Shown piece by piece: positions 52,625 to 62,264 of a stretch of 64,000 nt of DNA. Under the pieces are notes generated by a model that saw nothing but the letters and a program-made list of their open reading frames with translations, ran no database searches and was not told where the DNA came from. Both the position numbers and the translations under genes were made by a program. The stretch is from Phycisphaerae bacterium (GTDB lineage: Bacteria; Planctomycetota; Phycisphaerae; SM23-33). The stretch covers positions 1 through 64,000 of the forward strand of contig JASLNT010000017.1 in the NCBI GenBank assembly GCA_030745875.1, in the 5' to 3' direction. The number at the start of each line of letters is the position of its first letter. The stretch's first letter is position 1.

Positions 52625-55042
52625 CTATTTCTCCGCACGCGCAGCGTCATACGCGGGTGACACCACCAGCGTTTGGTTTATCTTTGGAGCGGCGGGGGGG
52701 AAGTACATGTCGGCGCCGGTGCTGGAAGTCGCCTTTATGTAATACTCCATATCCTGCTCGGCTGCGGGGAGCTTGACACCGTACACTCCGCGGGCTACAT
52801 GGGTGAGGGGCTTTTTCTGAAATGCGCCGGTTCCCATCGGACGCAGGTGCAGGGCCATATTCCGGGGAGTCCCTTTGTCCAGAATGATCACCTCCAGGGA
52901 AAGCGCTTCGCCCGAATCAAGATTGGCCCTGACTGTGGGAACAAAGATCCGGGCTTTTCCTTCGTACTTCATGGACATCGACGATTCATCAATCTTGTTG
53001 CGGGGGAAGATCAACTGCTCCCAGTTGGCGAAAGAGCCCATGTCGCCGCGAGTGCTGGCGTTTTCGAGCATCAGCCTGTAGGCTTCGGCCACTTTTGAGT
53101 GGTCTGTTTTCACCTGCCCGTAGGCTTTCGTATAGCGCAGACCGTTTAACCAGTAGTCAAACCTGTCGAGATTGCCCTTGCCTTCTATCAGAGGGCGGAG
53201 TTTTGCCATTTGCTCCGGCAGGGTCCACTTGGCAACGTTGTCCTGAAGACGTCCCGGGCCGCCGGGAGGGCCGTTCCAGACCGCCCAGCCTCCCTGCAAT
53301 GGGTCCTTGCCATCGTTGTCCGACAGCAGTTCAGCGATCTGAGGCGCCGCTTCTTTTCCGAATTGGTGGAGAGCCCAGTCCCGATAGAACGCTGGAACAG
53401 TCCAACCTTCTGATCGCCACTGCAATTGCGCCAGGGCGGCGATATTGGGGGCGATGTTGCGCGTCTTCCACGTCAGGCCGATCAGCCCTTGGGTCTTGTA
53501 CTTCCTGGCGTCATCCGCGGCGCGCTTCATGTTCTTAACCCAGAACTGCGTTTGGTTGACGTGGTCCCACTTCGTCAGCCAGACGATCGGCCATCTCTCA
53601 CGCCCGGGCATTTTCGCGTATTCCGGTTCGATAGGTTCGGAGATGAATTTCATGCCGATCGACGACATGATGAAATCCTTCGGCATTTCCCTGTCAAACA
53701 GCGTTCCGTCGCCTTTGGGCCCTACAATCCAACCCGTGGAGGCGAACTTGAACGGAACCTTCATAGCCTTGCCGGTTTTCACGCCGATCTGCATGTCCTT
53801 AACCGTTTCGCCCACCAGGTTCGGTTTGAATCTCCAGCTCTCATCGGTCCAGAACCAGTAATAATCCAGGGGATGGGTGTTTATTATTCGCTTGAAGATT
53901 CCCTCGTATATCTTGGCCGTCAGTTTCGGGTCCACATTGTAGCGGGTGTGGCCTTTGTGTACGTGAATGTCGGTATCGTATTTGTGCTTGTAGCCCAACT
54001 CTTTCATTCGGCTCAGCACGCTTTTGGGCAGCATGAGCGGAGTGGTGGTTCCGGTGGCCGTCTTGAGCCCCATGGATTTGGCGTAGGTGAAGACTCTCTT
54101 GTAGTACTCACCGGCCTTGTTGAACACCTTGACGCTGTCGGCTGGCGTTTTCGGGAAAGGGGTGAGGCCCTGGGTAAGTACGTTGCCCCAATCGTCCTTG
54201 TCGTAAATCATCGCGGAGCCGAAGTGATATTTGCTGGTGTTCTTGGGGCCGGCCATGCCCCATTGGATGGGCAACTGGGTATTAAAAAACCGTGACGGGG
54301 GCGCCGCTTTCACAGTACCGTCCGGATTGACATCCTCCGGGAAACCCACCCAGACGGTGGGCTCCTGTTGGTCCATCTGCCAGAATTCCGGATAGCCGTG
54401 TATTCCCACGAAATTCATTTTCAGTTTCGCCAGTTGCGATATCACAGATTTCCAATCATCGACTCGCCAGATGTCGATGCCCTGCGGGTGAGAGCCCCAG
54501 GGATTCAGCCCGCGGATTTTGAAATGAGGTCTTTGACTTTCATTCAAACGCTTAATTGCGGTCCAATCGGTAAAGGAGGCATCGGGGATTACATCGCCGT
54601 GCAGATAAAAACGCACCCCCAGCTTCTCGCACAAGCCGTAAGCTCCGTAGAGGGTCCCGAAATTGTCCCCGCCGGTGACAACCGTCAGAGTGCGGCCGCC
54701 TTTCGGCGCCGAAGCCAGCAGATACTCCTCGGCCTTGAGTGCTTGCGAGCCGGAAAGACGTTTCGTATCCGACAGGGCGTCTTTAATTATTGCCCTGTCC
54801 TTGCGGCCGACGACTATGTAGTTCGAACTGTCCTGGGGGATCTTATCGCCTTGCGATACGCCCAGCAGGTTTCCCGTCCGCAGATATATGTAACGGCGTA
54901 TTTCTTTAGCGGCCATCAATTCCGGGTTTGATGGCGAGGCGGGATATACGATCTTCTTAAAGGGGACCTCGGCCTGGACAGCAGATCCAAGGCACACCAT
55001 CAAGAGCGGAACTATCGCCAGAGGCGCGTTCTTGAGATTCAT
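52625..55042 (-). CDS. Alpha-glucuronidase-like/DUF4838 exported hydrolase
   Basis: An 805-residue exported protein. Signal peptide about 1-24. The N-terminal domain matches the GH67/GH20-type alpha-beta domain (AAKEIRRYIYLRTG, EEYLLASAPKGG, GTLYGAYGLCEKLGVRFYLHGDV). A TIM-barrel-like segment begins HFKIRGLNPWGSHPQGIDIW, and acidic residues lie in YYWFWTDESW. Predicted role: cleaving uronate-containing glycans, in keeping with the nearby sulfatases; catalytic residues were not assigned. Ribosome binding site GGAG. It is cotranscribed or closely followed (16 bp) by the HzsA-SUMF1 gene on the same strand. Confidence 0.72.
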   Translation of the reverse strand: MNLKNAPLAIVPLLMVCLGSAVQAEVPFKKIVYPASPSNPELMAAKEIRRYIYLRTGNLLGVSQGDKIPQDSSNYIVVGRKDRAIIKDALSDTKRLSGSQALKAEEYLLASAPKGGRTLTVVTGGDNFGTLYGAYGLCEKLGVRFYLHGDVIPDASFTDWTAIKRLNESQRPHFKIRGLNPWGSHPQGIDIWRVDDWKSVISQLAKLKMNFVGIHGYPEFWQMDQQEPTVWVGFPEDVNPDGTVKAAPPSRFFNTQLPIQWGMAGPKNTSKYHFGSAMIYDKDDWGNVLTQGLTPFPKTPADSVKVFNKAGEYYKRVFTYAKSMGLKTATGTTTPLMLPKSVLSRMKELGYKHKYDTDIHVHKGHTRYNVDPKLTAKIYEGIFKRIINTHPLDYYWFWTDESWRFKPNLVGETVKDMQIGVKTGKAMKVPFKFASTGWIVGPKGDGTLFDREMPKDFIMSSIGMKFISEPIEPEYAKMPGRERWPIVWLTKWDHVNQTQFWVKNMKRAADDARKYKTQGLIGLTWKTRNIAPNIAALAQLQWRSEGWTVPAFYRDWALHQFGKEAAPQIAELLSDNDGKDPLQGGWAVWNGPPGGPGRLQDNVAKWTLPEQMAKLRPLIEGKGNLDRFDYWLNGLRYTKAYGQVKTDHSKVAEAYRLMLENASTRGDMGSFANWEQLIFPRNKIDESSMSMKYEGKARIFVPTVRANLDSGEALSLEVIILDKGTPRNMALHLRPMGTGAFQKKPLTHVARGVYGVKLPAAEQDMEYYIKATSSTGADMYFPPAAPKINQTLVVSPAYDAARAEK

Positions 55043-55058
55043 CGTATCTCCTGATGTC

Positions 55059-58000
55059 TCAGGGAGTCGACGTGGCGATGCGGAAGCCCACGTTCACCGC
55101 CGGTTGGTAGTGGGCGTAGTGCATCTTCACATCCGCCGTCGAGTGTTTCGGCAGGTCGATGAACGAACCTCCGCGGACTATGCGGTGCGTCTTGTCTTTG
55201 GGGCAGACGGTTGATGTCCACTCGGCCGCGTTTCCGAAAACATTCACCAGACCCCATGCGTTGGGCTTGTTGGCGGTTGTCGGCGCCAGCGTAGCCGTGC
55301 CGTCGGAATGGGTGTCGAGCCGGCAGGGCGTGAAGCCTCGCGACATGGATTTGTCGGCGAAGTTTGCAGTTTTCGCATAGTCGCTTGACGCGTCGCCGAA
55401 CCAGAACGCCTTGTCCGATCCGGCGCGAGCGGCGTGTTCCCATTGTGCGTTGCTCGGGAGGGAGACATTTGTCTTGTTTGCTTTGCCCAGCCACTGGCAG
55501 AACGCAATGGCCCGATCCCAGCTAACGCGAATCGCGGGCAGTTTGGGGTTTTGCAGCGAGATACCGCGATTACGTTGGTCCTTGCCCGCCCGGTCGACGA
55601 AGCGATTGTCGTGCGCTGGGTCAAACTGCTGGAACTCGCCCAGACTGATCTCTCGCGCCGAGATGTAGAACGGTTTGTCGACCGTAACCACGCCGGTCTG
55701 CGAGACGTATTTCCCAGCGGGGATCAGGACCATGTCGATAGTCAATTCGCCTGCTTTCAGCTTACGCGCGACCGGCAGGCTTAGCTTCTTGGCGCAATTG
55801 TCGCGGAGTTTGGCGGCTTCATCGCCATCGAAAGGCCATCCGGCCAGTTTCGGTTTGTCCGCCGGTTCATCCTCGCCCTCGGGCATCACGAACTCGATCT
55901 TCATCGCCTCGATCTTCTTCTGACGCGCCGCGTATTCGGCTTGGGGATCGTGGACCACGGGCGAGAACCGCTTCATCAGTTTCATGCGGTAATCGTACAG
56001 GCCCTTTACACCCTCCATGTCCCAGGTCAGGCCCAGCGTGTCGACCTGTCCGGGCATTTTAACGAATGGGACCTCATGCTGCTTCCAGTGACCGTTCATT
56101 CGTCCGCCGCTCATCTCGAAGATGCTTCCGTGGTATGGTGCGTTCAGATCGATCCAGGTGTACAGTGCGCTCCACTCGTCTTTGGTGAGTTTGACGCCTT
56201 TGTGCCCTTTGGCGAGCATGCGAATCAGCGGTGAAGTCGACGCGTGATATGACATCGGCGTTAGCAGATGGTTGTCGGTTTCGGGCCCGGGACGTCGGAC
56301 GAATTGTTGGAGGAATCTGTACGATCCGGAGAAACCGCGAGATTTCCGGTAGACCATGCTCGTCGCGCCCTTTGTCTTTCCGTCATGGCAGCCGACACAG
56401 CGTTCGTCCAGCAGCGGCTGGACTTCGTTTGCAAACCCGAACGGGCGAGGCGGACCGCGCCACGGTTGGATCTTCACCGGAGCCTTTCGCATAGCCGCCG
56501 ATATCCGCACTTTGGGCGCATCGGTCGATCGCTCGTGACAACCGATACAGGTGAGCTTCTCACCCGGCATTGCAGTGAGCCAGCTTCGCATGGTCTGCAG
56601 GGCGCGGCCTTTGGCGTCCAGCGGTTGGAGGGCGATCGGAAGATTCGCCGGTACGGTGAAATGCGCCGAGCCGTCCGCTTCCACCGGAACCGTGCCGAGC
56701 ACTCGTTTAATATCCCACCCGCTTTCTATGCCCACGTGAGCGTGGCTGCCGGTGTTGGTCACCGGGTATACGAAACTGATTACGCGAAGGGACTTAACCG
56801 TTCCGCGCGGGATTCCCTTCAGGCCCGGACCCGTGTAGATGTCCTGAATGCTCAGCGTCGCATCGGTTTTCTTCAGGTCCGATCGGCCGGCCAGCACCGG
56901 CGGGCGTTTTCGCGGAGCCAGCAGGATCGGGTTGGTGTAGAAACAGTCTTCCTGCTGACAGATCAGCGTGAGGTTGTCGAATGTATCGACCAGGTAGAGT
57001 CCCCACAAACCGTCGCGGGATAGTTTCATCGTCACCAGAATGTACGTGTCGTTCAGCGGCCAGGGGGTCATCGCCTTGGGATAGTTGTTTCCGTACAAAA
57101 CATCGGTCATCACGTTCTTCACCGGCACGCCGTATCCGGGAATGGTTTGGACGGCGGCGTTTGTTTCGTGCTCACCTTTGGCGGGGTCCACTATCACCAG
57201 CACGCCCATGCGCGACGGGCCGTGATGTCCGGTGGCGGTTCCGATGATTCTGCTTGCATGACCGGGCATGGCGCGCAGTCCGAACAGCGAGTTAGGCCAG
57301 TAACTGTTCGACAGGCAGTAGGCCTTCTGATTCGTCCCGTCGGGATTGCAGGTGAACGGTATTCGTGGGAAGTAGTGGGGCAGGTCGATGTATTCGTAGC
57401 GCAGGTAAAGGATGCGCCCATCGTTCATAATTGACGGGTCCCAACTCGTTTCCTGGTCGAAACCGATCTGTCGCAGCTTGCCGGTCTTGCGGTTCATTAC
57501 GAACGGAACGCCCACTGGGCAGGTTCCGCCCTCGCACGGCAGGCCGTTGATCTGGGCGGTGGACATCAGGAACACGTTTCCGTCGGGCATGTAGCACGCG
57601 TCGAAGAAGTCAATCGCCTTGACCTCCGGGGTGATCTGCCTGGGCTTCGGAGCCGATACGCCCGCCTCGAATACACTCCATCTGTCGCCCGCGCCTATAG
57701 TGGTGAACATTATTCGCGATGCGTCGAAGTCAAGCTCCAGGTGGGTGATAATCTTGCGATTATTCGCTTTATAGAGCGTGTCGAGCCTGGCTCCGCCGGT
57801 CGCCCCGAGCTTGCTCAGCACCGCGATGCGAGTGTTCCACCCGTTGATCGGATCGGCGGTGGTCAGCACTGAATGCGTGTTGCGCCAGGGAACGCCCAGC
57901 GGTATCCCGTTTCCGAATCTCGATACTTTTGGGTCATGGATCTTGCGCGCCGACGGTCCGATTCTTCGCTCGATGAGCATGACCTTGTCGGGCTTAATCA

Positions 58001-58379
58001 GCGGATTGCGAAGCAGGACGTTTCGTTGGTGTGCGATCATCTCGCGGGCGATTTTCAGTGCGTCGGTTTTCTTGGTCCTGAGACCCGTGCGGATATCGTT
58101 GCGTTGCTTTTCGTACTCGGTGAGTTTCGCGAGAATCTTCGCTTCCTCATCGCTTTTAAACGTCTCGGGCCAGCGACGCCTCATATCTGCAATTGCACGT
58201 CGGATTGCCTCGGGGTTGTAGCGATCGATCTGCTCAATGGCTGCGGCCTCATCAGGCAGCATGTCCTCGATCGACATTGTCTTCGGCGCCGCGGAAGTTC
58301 GCGACCCCAGTACCGACACGGACAGCAGGGCGGTCAGAAACACTCGAGTCGATACGCCTGAAAACAAACGAAGATTCAT
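55059..58379 (-). CDS. HzsA-related diheme protein fused to SUMF1 domain
   Basis: A 1,106-residue exported protein. Signal peptide about 1-30, a charged helical region to about 150, a TolB/HzsA-like beta-propeller (HHGPSRMGVLVIVDPAKGEHE, FVYPVTNTGSHAHVGIES) and two c-type heme motifs, CIGCH (611-615) and CVGCH (661-665). From about residue 870 a SUMF1 domain follows: LTIDMVLIPAGKYVSQTGVV, RVSWDRAIAFCQWLGKANKT, LPSNAQWEHAARAGSD, WGLVNVFGNAAEW and IVRGGSFIDLP. The FGE copper cysteines are absent, so the domain is not a canonical FGE. This fusion of an HzsA-like diheme protein to a SUMF1 domain is unusual. ATG with AAAAGGA ahead. Confidence 0.85.
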   Translation of the reverse strand: MNLRLFSGVSTRVFLTALLSVSVLGSRTSAAPKTMSIEDMLPDEAAAIEQIDRYNPEAIRRAIADMRRRWPETFKSDEEAKILAKLTEYEKQRNDIRTGLRTKKTDALKIAREMIAHQRNVLLRNPLIKPDKVMLIERRIGPSARKIHDPKVSRFGNGIPLGVPWRNTHSVLTTADPINGWNTRIAVLSKLGATGGARLDTLYKANNRKIITHLELDFDASRIMFTTIGAGDRWSVFEAGVSAPKPRQITPEVKAIDFFDACYMPDGNVFLMSTAQINGLPCEGGTCPVGVPFVMNRKTGKLRQIGFDQETSWDPSIMNDGRILYLRYEYIDLPHYFPRIPFTCNPDGTNQKAYCLSNSYWPNSLFGLRAMPGHASRIIGTATGHHGPSRMGVLVIVDPAKGEHETNAAVQTIPGYGVPVKNVMTDVLYGNNYPKAMTPWPLNDTYILVTMKLSRDGLWGLYLVDTFDNLTLICQQEDCFYTNPILLAPRKRPPVLAGRSDLKKTDATLSIQDIYTGPGLKGIPRGTVKSLRVISFVYPVTNTGSHAHVGIESGWDIKRVLGTVPVEADGSAHFTVPANLPIALQPLDAKGRALQTMRSWLTAMPGEKLTCIGCHERSTDAPKVRISAAMRKAPVKIQPWRGPPRPFGFANEVQPLLDERCVGCHDGKTKGATSMVYRKSRGFSGSYRFLQQFVRRPGPETDNHLLTPMSYHASTSPLIRMLAKGHKGVKLTKDEWSALYTWIDLNAPYHGSIFEMSGGRMNGHWKQHEVPFVKMPGQVDTLGLTWDMEGVKGLYDYRMKLMKRFSPVVHDPQAEYAARQKKIEAMKIEFVMPEGEDEPADKPKLAGWPFDGDEAAKLRDNCAKKLSLPVARKLKAGELTIDMVLIPAGKYVSQTGVVTVDKPFYISAREISLGEFQQFDPAHDNRFVDRAGKDQRNRGISLQNPKLPAIRVSWDRAIAFCQWLGKANKTNVSLPSNAQWEHAARAGSDKAFWFGDASSDYAKTANFADKSMSRGFTPCRLDTHSDGTATLAPTTANKPNAWGLVNVFGNAAEWTSTVCPKDKTHRIVRGGSFIDLPKHSTADVKMHYAHYQPAVNVGFRIATSTP

Positions 58380-58405
58380 TGCACGGTCCTTTTCAAATGT
58401 GACTT

Positions 58406-59467
58406 CTACTTGGCTTTAGCGGGCACTTGGGCTTTGATTGCGAAGTCCGCGGGTTTCAGACCCTTTTTCCAAGTGTTGCGCCCGAACTTCGAGCCCTTAT
58501 AGGGTCCGCCGACGTAGCTGACGTCCGCCTTGGCGGGTATCTTGCTTTCCAGACCGACGGCCCAGTAGATGCAGTTTACGTAGAGGCGACGGAGATCTTC
58601 GCTTTCCATGTCCTGTGAGGCTCCGATCGTGCTCATGACGACTCGGCGTGGTTTCTTACTCTTGTCGACTTCGCCCTTCTTGTTTTTGGGCTTGATCAGG
58701 CGCGTCCAGACCATCGGCATGACGCATTTCTTCAGGTTCGGCGGGTCGGTGGGCTTCATGCCCGTGAGCACCTGTCCGTACATCAGAACGGTCGCGTCGT
58801 CCGGAACTGTAGTGATGCGATAGACGTCGGTTGTCCCCCAGACGTCGAACACGCCGCGCAGCAGCGGGTTGCGTTCCTGAAGGCCGGCCCGCAGACCACG
58901 AGTGGATTCCTTGGCGTGATGCCCGTAGTGCCCCTTCCAACTTTCGCCAAACAGAGGAACCGAGTACCCCCCGTTCCTGCGACAGTCGAAGCGTTCGGCG
59001 TACGGGGAATTCTTGTTCCTGTTGTACTTGAACGACAGAAGCGTGCAGCGGATGCCGAAAACCGGTTTACCCGAGTCGACGAAATCGACAAAATGCTTCA
59101 TCTGTTCGTCAGGCAGTTCGAGATCCATCGCGAAGACCACCATCATGTCGGCGGTTTTCAAGAGATGCATGTCCGGAATGTTCGTCGTTGTCGGCGGGTG
59201 GACCGTTCCGTCCTTTGGATTGATCGAGAACAGGACCGTGCACTTGAACCCGTGATGCGTCGCGAGGATTTTCGCCATCATCGGCAGGGACTCTTCGCAA
59301 CGATATTCCCATTCTCCGCATACGAACACAATGTGTTTGCCCGCTCCGCCGCCGACCTTGCCCGGCTGGTAAGTTATAGACCCGACCGGCTCGGCCGCCG
59401 ACGATACGCCTGCTGCGACAAACAGGAACAATGCGACAGACAGCGTGAGTCTCTTGAATGTGCTCAT
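58406..59467 (-). CDS. Exported ThuA-domain protein
   Basis: A 353-residue protein with a signal peptide (MSTFKRLTLSVALFLFVAAG; start at 59467 with AGGAGT 4 nt upstream). It contains a ThuA-like glutamine-amidotransferase fold: HIVFVCGEWEYRCEESLPMMAKIL and the conserved FVDSGKPVFGIRCT. ThuA domains accompany carbohydrate degradation and dehydrogenase clusters; the catalytic activity is unproved. It follows the HzsA-SUMF1 gene by 26 bp upstream (same strand), suggesting an operon of DUF4838, HzsA-SUMF1 and ThuA. Confidence 0.85.
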   Translation of the reverse strand: MSTFKRLTLSVALFLFVAAGVSSAAEPVGSITYQPGKVGGGAGKHIVFVCGEWEYRCEESLPMMAKILATHHGFKCTVLFSINPKDGTVHPPTTTNIPDMHLLKTADMMVVFAMDLELPDEQMKHFVDFVDSGKPVFGIRCTLLSFKYNRNKNSPYAERFDCRRNGGYSVPLFGESWKGHYGHHAKESTRGLRAGLQERNPLLRGVFDVWGTTDVYRITTVPDDATVLMYGQVLTGMKPTDPPNLKKCVMPMVWTRLIKPKNKKGEVDKSKKPRRVVMSTIGASQDMESEDLRRLYVNCIYWAVGLESKIPAKADVSYVGGPYKGSKFGRNTWKKGLKPADFAIKAQVPAKAK

Positions 59468-59609
59468 GATTACTCCTTCGAAGAGGTTCGTGATGTTTTT
59501 CGTCTGCACGATGATATGGCGCGAGCCCGGGTTGTGCAACACTGCCGGCGGTGATATGCTGTTCGGACCGAACTTGAGAATTCACCGACAACCCAAGGGA
59601 GTTGAGGTT

Positions 59610-60497
59610 ATGCGGAAGATACGGCTGATATCTATTGTGACTGTCCTGCTCTGCTGTTCGGTGTTGCAGGGCGCTGAAGCTATCAAGCACAAGTTCCTGG
59701 TGATGGATGAGGGGCGCCACGAGATCCACTACGTTGACCAGACCAATCCGAAGAACGACTGGACCCTGAGGCACAAGGGACGCGGCTGGGATATGCAGTT
59801 GCTGGACGACAAGAGGCTGGCGGTCAACACAGGCGGGGGCTGGGTGATATACGATTTGAAGACCAGGAAACTGCTCGAAGAGCATAGCGATAAGAACCTC
59901 AAGGGCGTCATATCCATGCGTTGGACGTCCGACGGGACGAAATATCTCCTGGCCAACAACAAGGGGATTACGCTGTACAAGCTCAACAAAGCCGACAAGA
60001 TCGTCGCCAGTAAGAACTATCCGAAACTCAAGACCGCCCGATACGTGCGACTCGCTCCGGACGGGAACCCTATTTTCGCCAGCAGCGATGGGCTCACGGA
60101 AGTTTCAAAAACCGACCTGAGCATCGTCAAGCGAGTTCTGATACCCGGCGGGAAGCAGACCAAGGCGTTCCAGGGCGGTAAGACAGCCAGGGGAAACTAT
60201 CTGATGGGTTCCGGATTCGCCGGGGCGTTCTACGAAATCACGCCCGACGGGAATGTGGTCAAGGAGTTTACCCAGAAGAAGGCCGACATGCCCGAAGGCA
60301 TGGTCAACCGTTTCTACTCGGGGTTTACGCTGCTGAAGAACGGACACGTGATCTGCGCTCACTGGGCCGGTCACGGTCGCGACGCGGCGAAGAACGCCTA
60401 CCAGTTGATGCAATTCAACAAGGAGGGCAAGATAGTGTGGTATTGGCACGATCCCAAACGTGCGGGTTGTGCGCTGCAGGCGATCATCATGGACTGA
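59610..60497 (+). CDS. Exported beta-propeller protein
   Basis: A 295-residue protein with a signal peptide (RKIRLISIVTVLLCCSVLQG) and WD-like or arylsulfotransferase-like propeller repeats (LAVNTGGGWVIYDLKTRKLLEE, FTLLKNGHVICAHWAGHGRD, QFNKEGKIVWYWHDPK). Start at ATG 59610 with GGGAG; an upstream frame start at 59445 would lose the signal peptide. Function unknown. It is convergent with the Cys-rich repeat gene and divergent from the ThuA gene. Confidence 0.7.
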   Translation: MRKIRLISIVTVLLCCSVLQGAEAIKHKFLVMDEGRHEIHYVDQTNPKNDWTLRHKGRGWDMQLLDDKRLAVNTGGGWVIYDLKTRKLLEEHSDKNLKGVISMRWTSDGTKYLLANNKGITLYKLNKADKIVASKNYPKLKTARYVRLAPDGNPIFASSDGLTEVSKTDLSIVKRVLIPGGKQTKAFQGGKTARGNYLMGSGFAGAFYEITPDGNVVKEFTQKKADMPEGMVNRFYSGFTLLKNGHVICAHWAGHGRDAAKNAYQLMQFNKEGKIVWYWHDPKRAGCALQAIIMD

Positions 60498-60519
60498 AGG
60501 CCTTCAACCGCCGGATAGT

Positions 60520-62073
60520 TTAGAAATCGCTTGTCTTGCAGTTGCCCTGATCGCTCATCACTATCCCATTGCCGCTGCGGCTGCCGCATCCCCCGCATCC
60601 GCTGGGCGCCGCGGTGGGGGCTGGCCGGTCTGTGCTGTTAGACTTGGGCGTCGCTGGTTTCGGGCCTTCTATGCTCTTGGCTCCGGGGTTGCCTTTGGAG
60701 CCCGCTCTGCATCCGGGGCATTTTCCACCGCATTTACCGCCGCATCTTGAAGGCTTGGTGCTCTTGGCTGCTCTGCATCTGGGGCATCTTCCACCGCACT
60801 TACCGCTGCATTTTGAAGGGTTGGTGTTCTTGGCTGCTCTGCATCTGGGGCATCTTCCACCGCATTTACCGCTGCATTTTGAAGGGTTGGTGTTCTTGGC
60901 TGCTCTGCATCTGGGGCATCTTCCGCCGCACTTTCCGCTGCATTTTGAAGGGTTGGTGTTCTTGGCCGTTCTGCATTTGGGACATTTTTCACCGCACTTT
61001 CCGCTGCATCCTGAAGGTTTTCGGCCTTTGGCGGCGGCTTGGCTTTTGGGGCATTTTCCGCAGCAGCCCGAACGCTTGGCGGCAGTTGATCCGGGCATAC
61101 CGATGATCCTGCCGGCGATCTTGTGTTGCTCTGGTTTGAGGATGGCGAAGATGTGTTTGCGTCCTTCGCCGACCAGTCTGCACATTTCCCGGCGTGCACC
61201 GCCGACGATCTTTTCGGCGTTGGCGGCTCGTTGCTTGGGATCCATTTTCTGTATCGCCTGGATGACTTGCTGATGCGTGTGCCTGACTCTCTGACCGCAT
61301 CCCCGGGCGAGCTTGTGGAGTTCTTCTCTCTGGCGTTTCTCGAGGCGGAGCGCCTGTTCACCCCGTCCGGACAGGATCTTGACGAACATCTCGCCCACGG
61401 GATTGCCTATAGCCCGTATGATCCGTTCGGGATTGACATTGCCCGGTCCGCCCGGTCTTCCAGAAGGCGTCGGTCCTCTGGGAGGTTCGGGCCTTCGCGG
61501 TCCGCCCGGTCCTCTCTGCTGGGCCATTCGCTTGTGGAATTCGCTGGGGGAGTCGATACCGTCGGCTATTCGTTCGAACATCTCCAACGCTCTGGGCGGT
61601 GCGATTATAACAACTGCGTTGGAGTGCTCGTGCAATGCTATCGGAAGCTGTGTCAGGGCTTCCTTGAGGCCGCTATTCTGAGAGAGTTGACGGATCACAT
61701 GGATAAACGATTCAGCCGGTACGTGCTCGAAGCGGAAGATCCGCAGTTCTGGTTTCTCACGATTACGCTCGTCGCGATCCCTGTCGCGATTGCGCTCCTG
61801 GCGCTCTCGGTGTTCGCGTTCTTCACGCTGCTGGCGTTCTTCGCGTTCACGCGCTTCGTTTCGCCGACGTTCGTCCCCGGCCCGCCGCTCGCGCTCTTCG
61901 CGTCCCCGTTCCTCCCGCTCTCGATCGCCGCCGCGCCGGTCGGCCATGCTGCGACCTTCGGGCCTTCGATCATGTCGCTCGCGGTCACGATCACGCTCAC
62001 GTTCGGCCCATGCTCCAGCCGCCAGGATCAGAACTATCCCCATAGTTATCCATCTTGTTCCCGTCCTAGTCAT
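60520..62073 (-). CDS. Exported Cys-rich tandem-repeat protein
   Basis: A 517-residue exported protein. Signal peptide about 1-23; residues about 24-108 are a mixed-charge Arg/Glu/Asp-rich segment (likely a single alpha helix or disordered). The central part (about 109-330) has a small secretin-like or TonB-like module (FRFEHVPAESFIHVIRQLSQ, SNAVVIIAPPRALEMFERIADG) and a helical region ending ILKPEQHKIAGRIIG, reminiscent of LTPEQ-type stress proteins. Residues about 345-456 contain five 22-residue repeats of the pattern C-x3-C-x3-C-x2-C (CSGKCGGRCPRC) separated by RAAKNTNPSK, which is likely to bind metal. No known family. The RBS is not strong; confidence in reality is good because the repeats are in frame. 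Confidence 0.65.
   Translation of the reverse strand: MTRTGTRWITMGIVLILAAGAWAERERDRDRERHDRRPEGRSMADRRGGDREREERGREERERRAGDERRRNEAREREERQQREEREHRERQERNRDRDRDERNREKPELRIFRFEHVPAESFIHVIRQLSQNSGLKEALTQLPIALHEHSNAVVIIAPPRALEMFERIADGIDSPSEFHKRMAQQRGPGGPRRPEPPRGPTPSGRPGGPGNVNPERIIRAIGNPVGEMFVKILSGRGEQALRLEKRQREELHKLARGCGQRVRHTHQQVIQAIQKMDPKQRAANAEKIVGGARREMCRLVGEGRKHIFAILKPEQHKIAGRIIGMPGSTAAKRSGCCGKCPKSQAAAKGRKPSGCSGKCGEKCPKCRTAKNTNPSKCSGKCGGRCPRCRAAKNTNPSKCSGKCGGRCPRCRAAKNTNPSKCSGKCGGRCPRCRAAKSTKPSRCGGKCGGKCPGCRAGSKGNPGAKSIEGPKPATPKSNSTDRPAPTAAPSGCGGCGSRSGNGIVMSDQGNCKTSDF
60705..61025 (-). repeat. 66 bp tandem repeats encoding Cys motif
   Basis: About five tandem copies of a 66 bp unit inside the preceding gene, encoding CSGKCGGRCPRC plus spacer. 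The three central copies are almost identical, which indicates recent expansion; the outer copies have diverged. Confidence 0.85.
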
Positions 62074-62264
62074 GATATTGTCCTTTCCATTGGAGGAATC
62101 TTATATGTTGGATCCATCTTACCCGACTGTGTGTCTCCATTTCAAACATTCCCGTCGCCGGTTTTCGTTGGGCGAGTGTAATCATTATACACGGTGAGTC
62201 TTTGCGAAAACCATAATACCGCCTTCGACTGCCAAGCGAACTTCTGCTATGCTGTCATAGAGAT

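Noticed and set aside
55059-58379. Hydrazine synthase subunit implying anammox
   Set aside because: No beta/gamma subunit genes or hydrazine dehydrogenase in the window; HzsA-related proteins are widespread outside anammox bacteria.
60705-61025. Tandem repeat considered as a CRISPR array
   Set aside because: Units are contiguous, 66 bp and in frame in a coding gene, without unique spacers.
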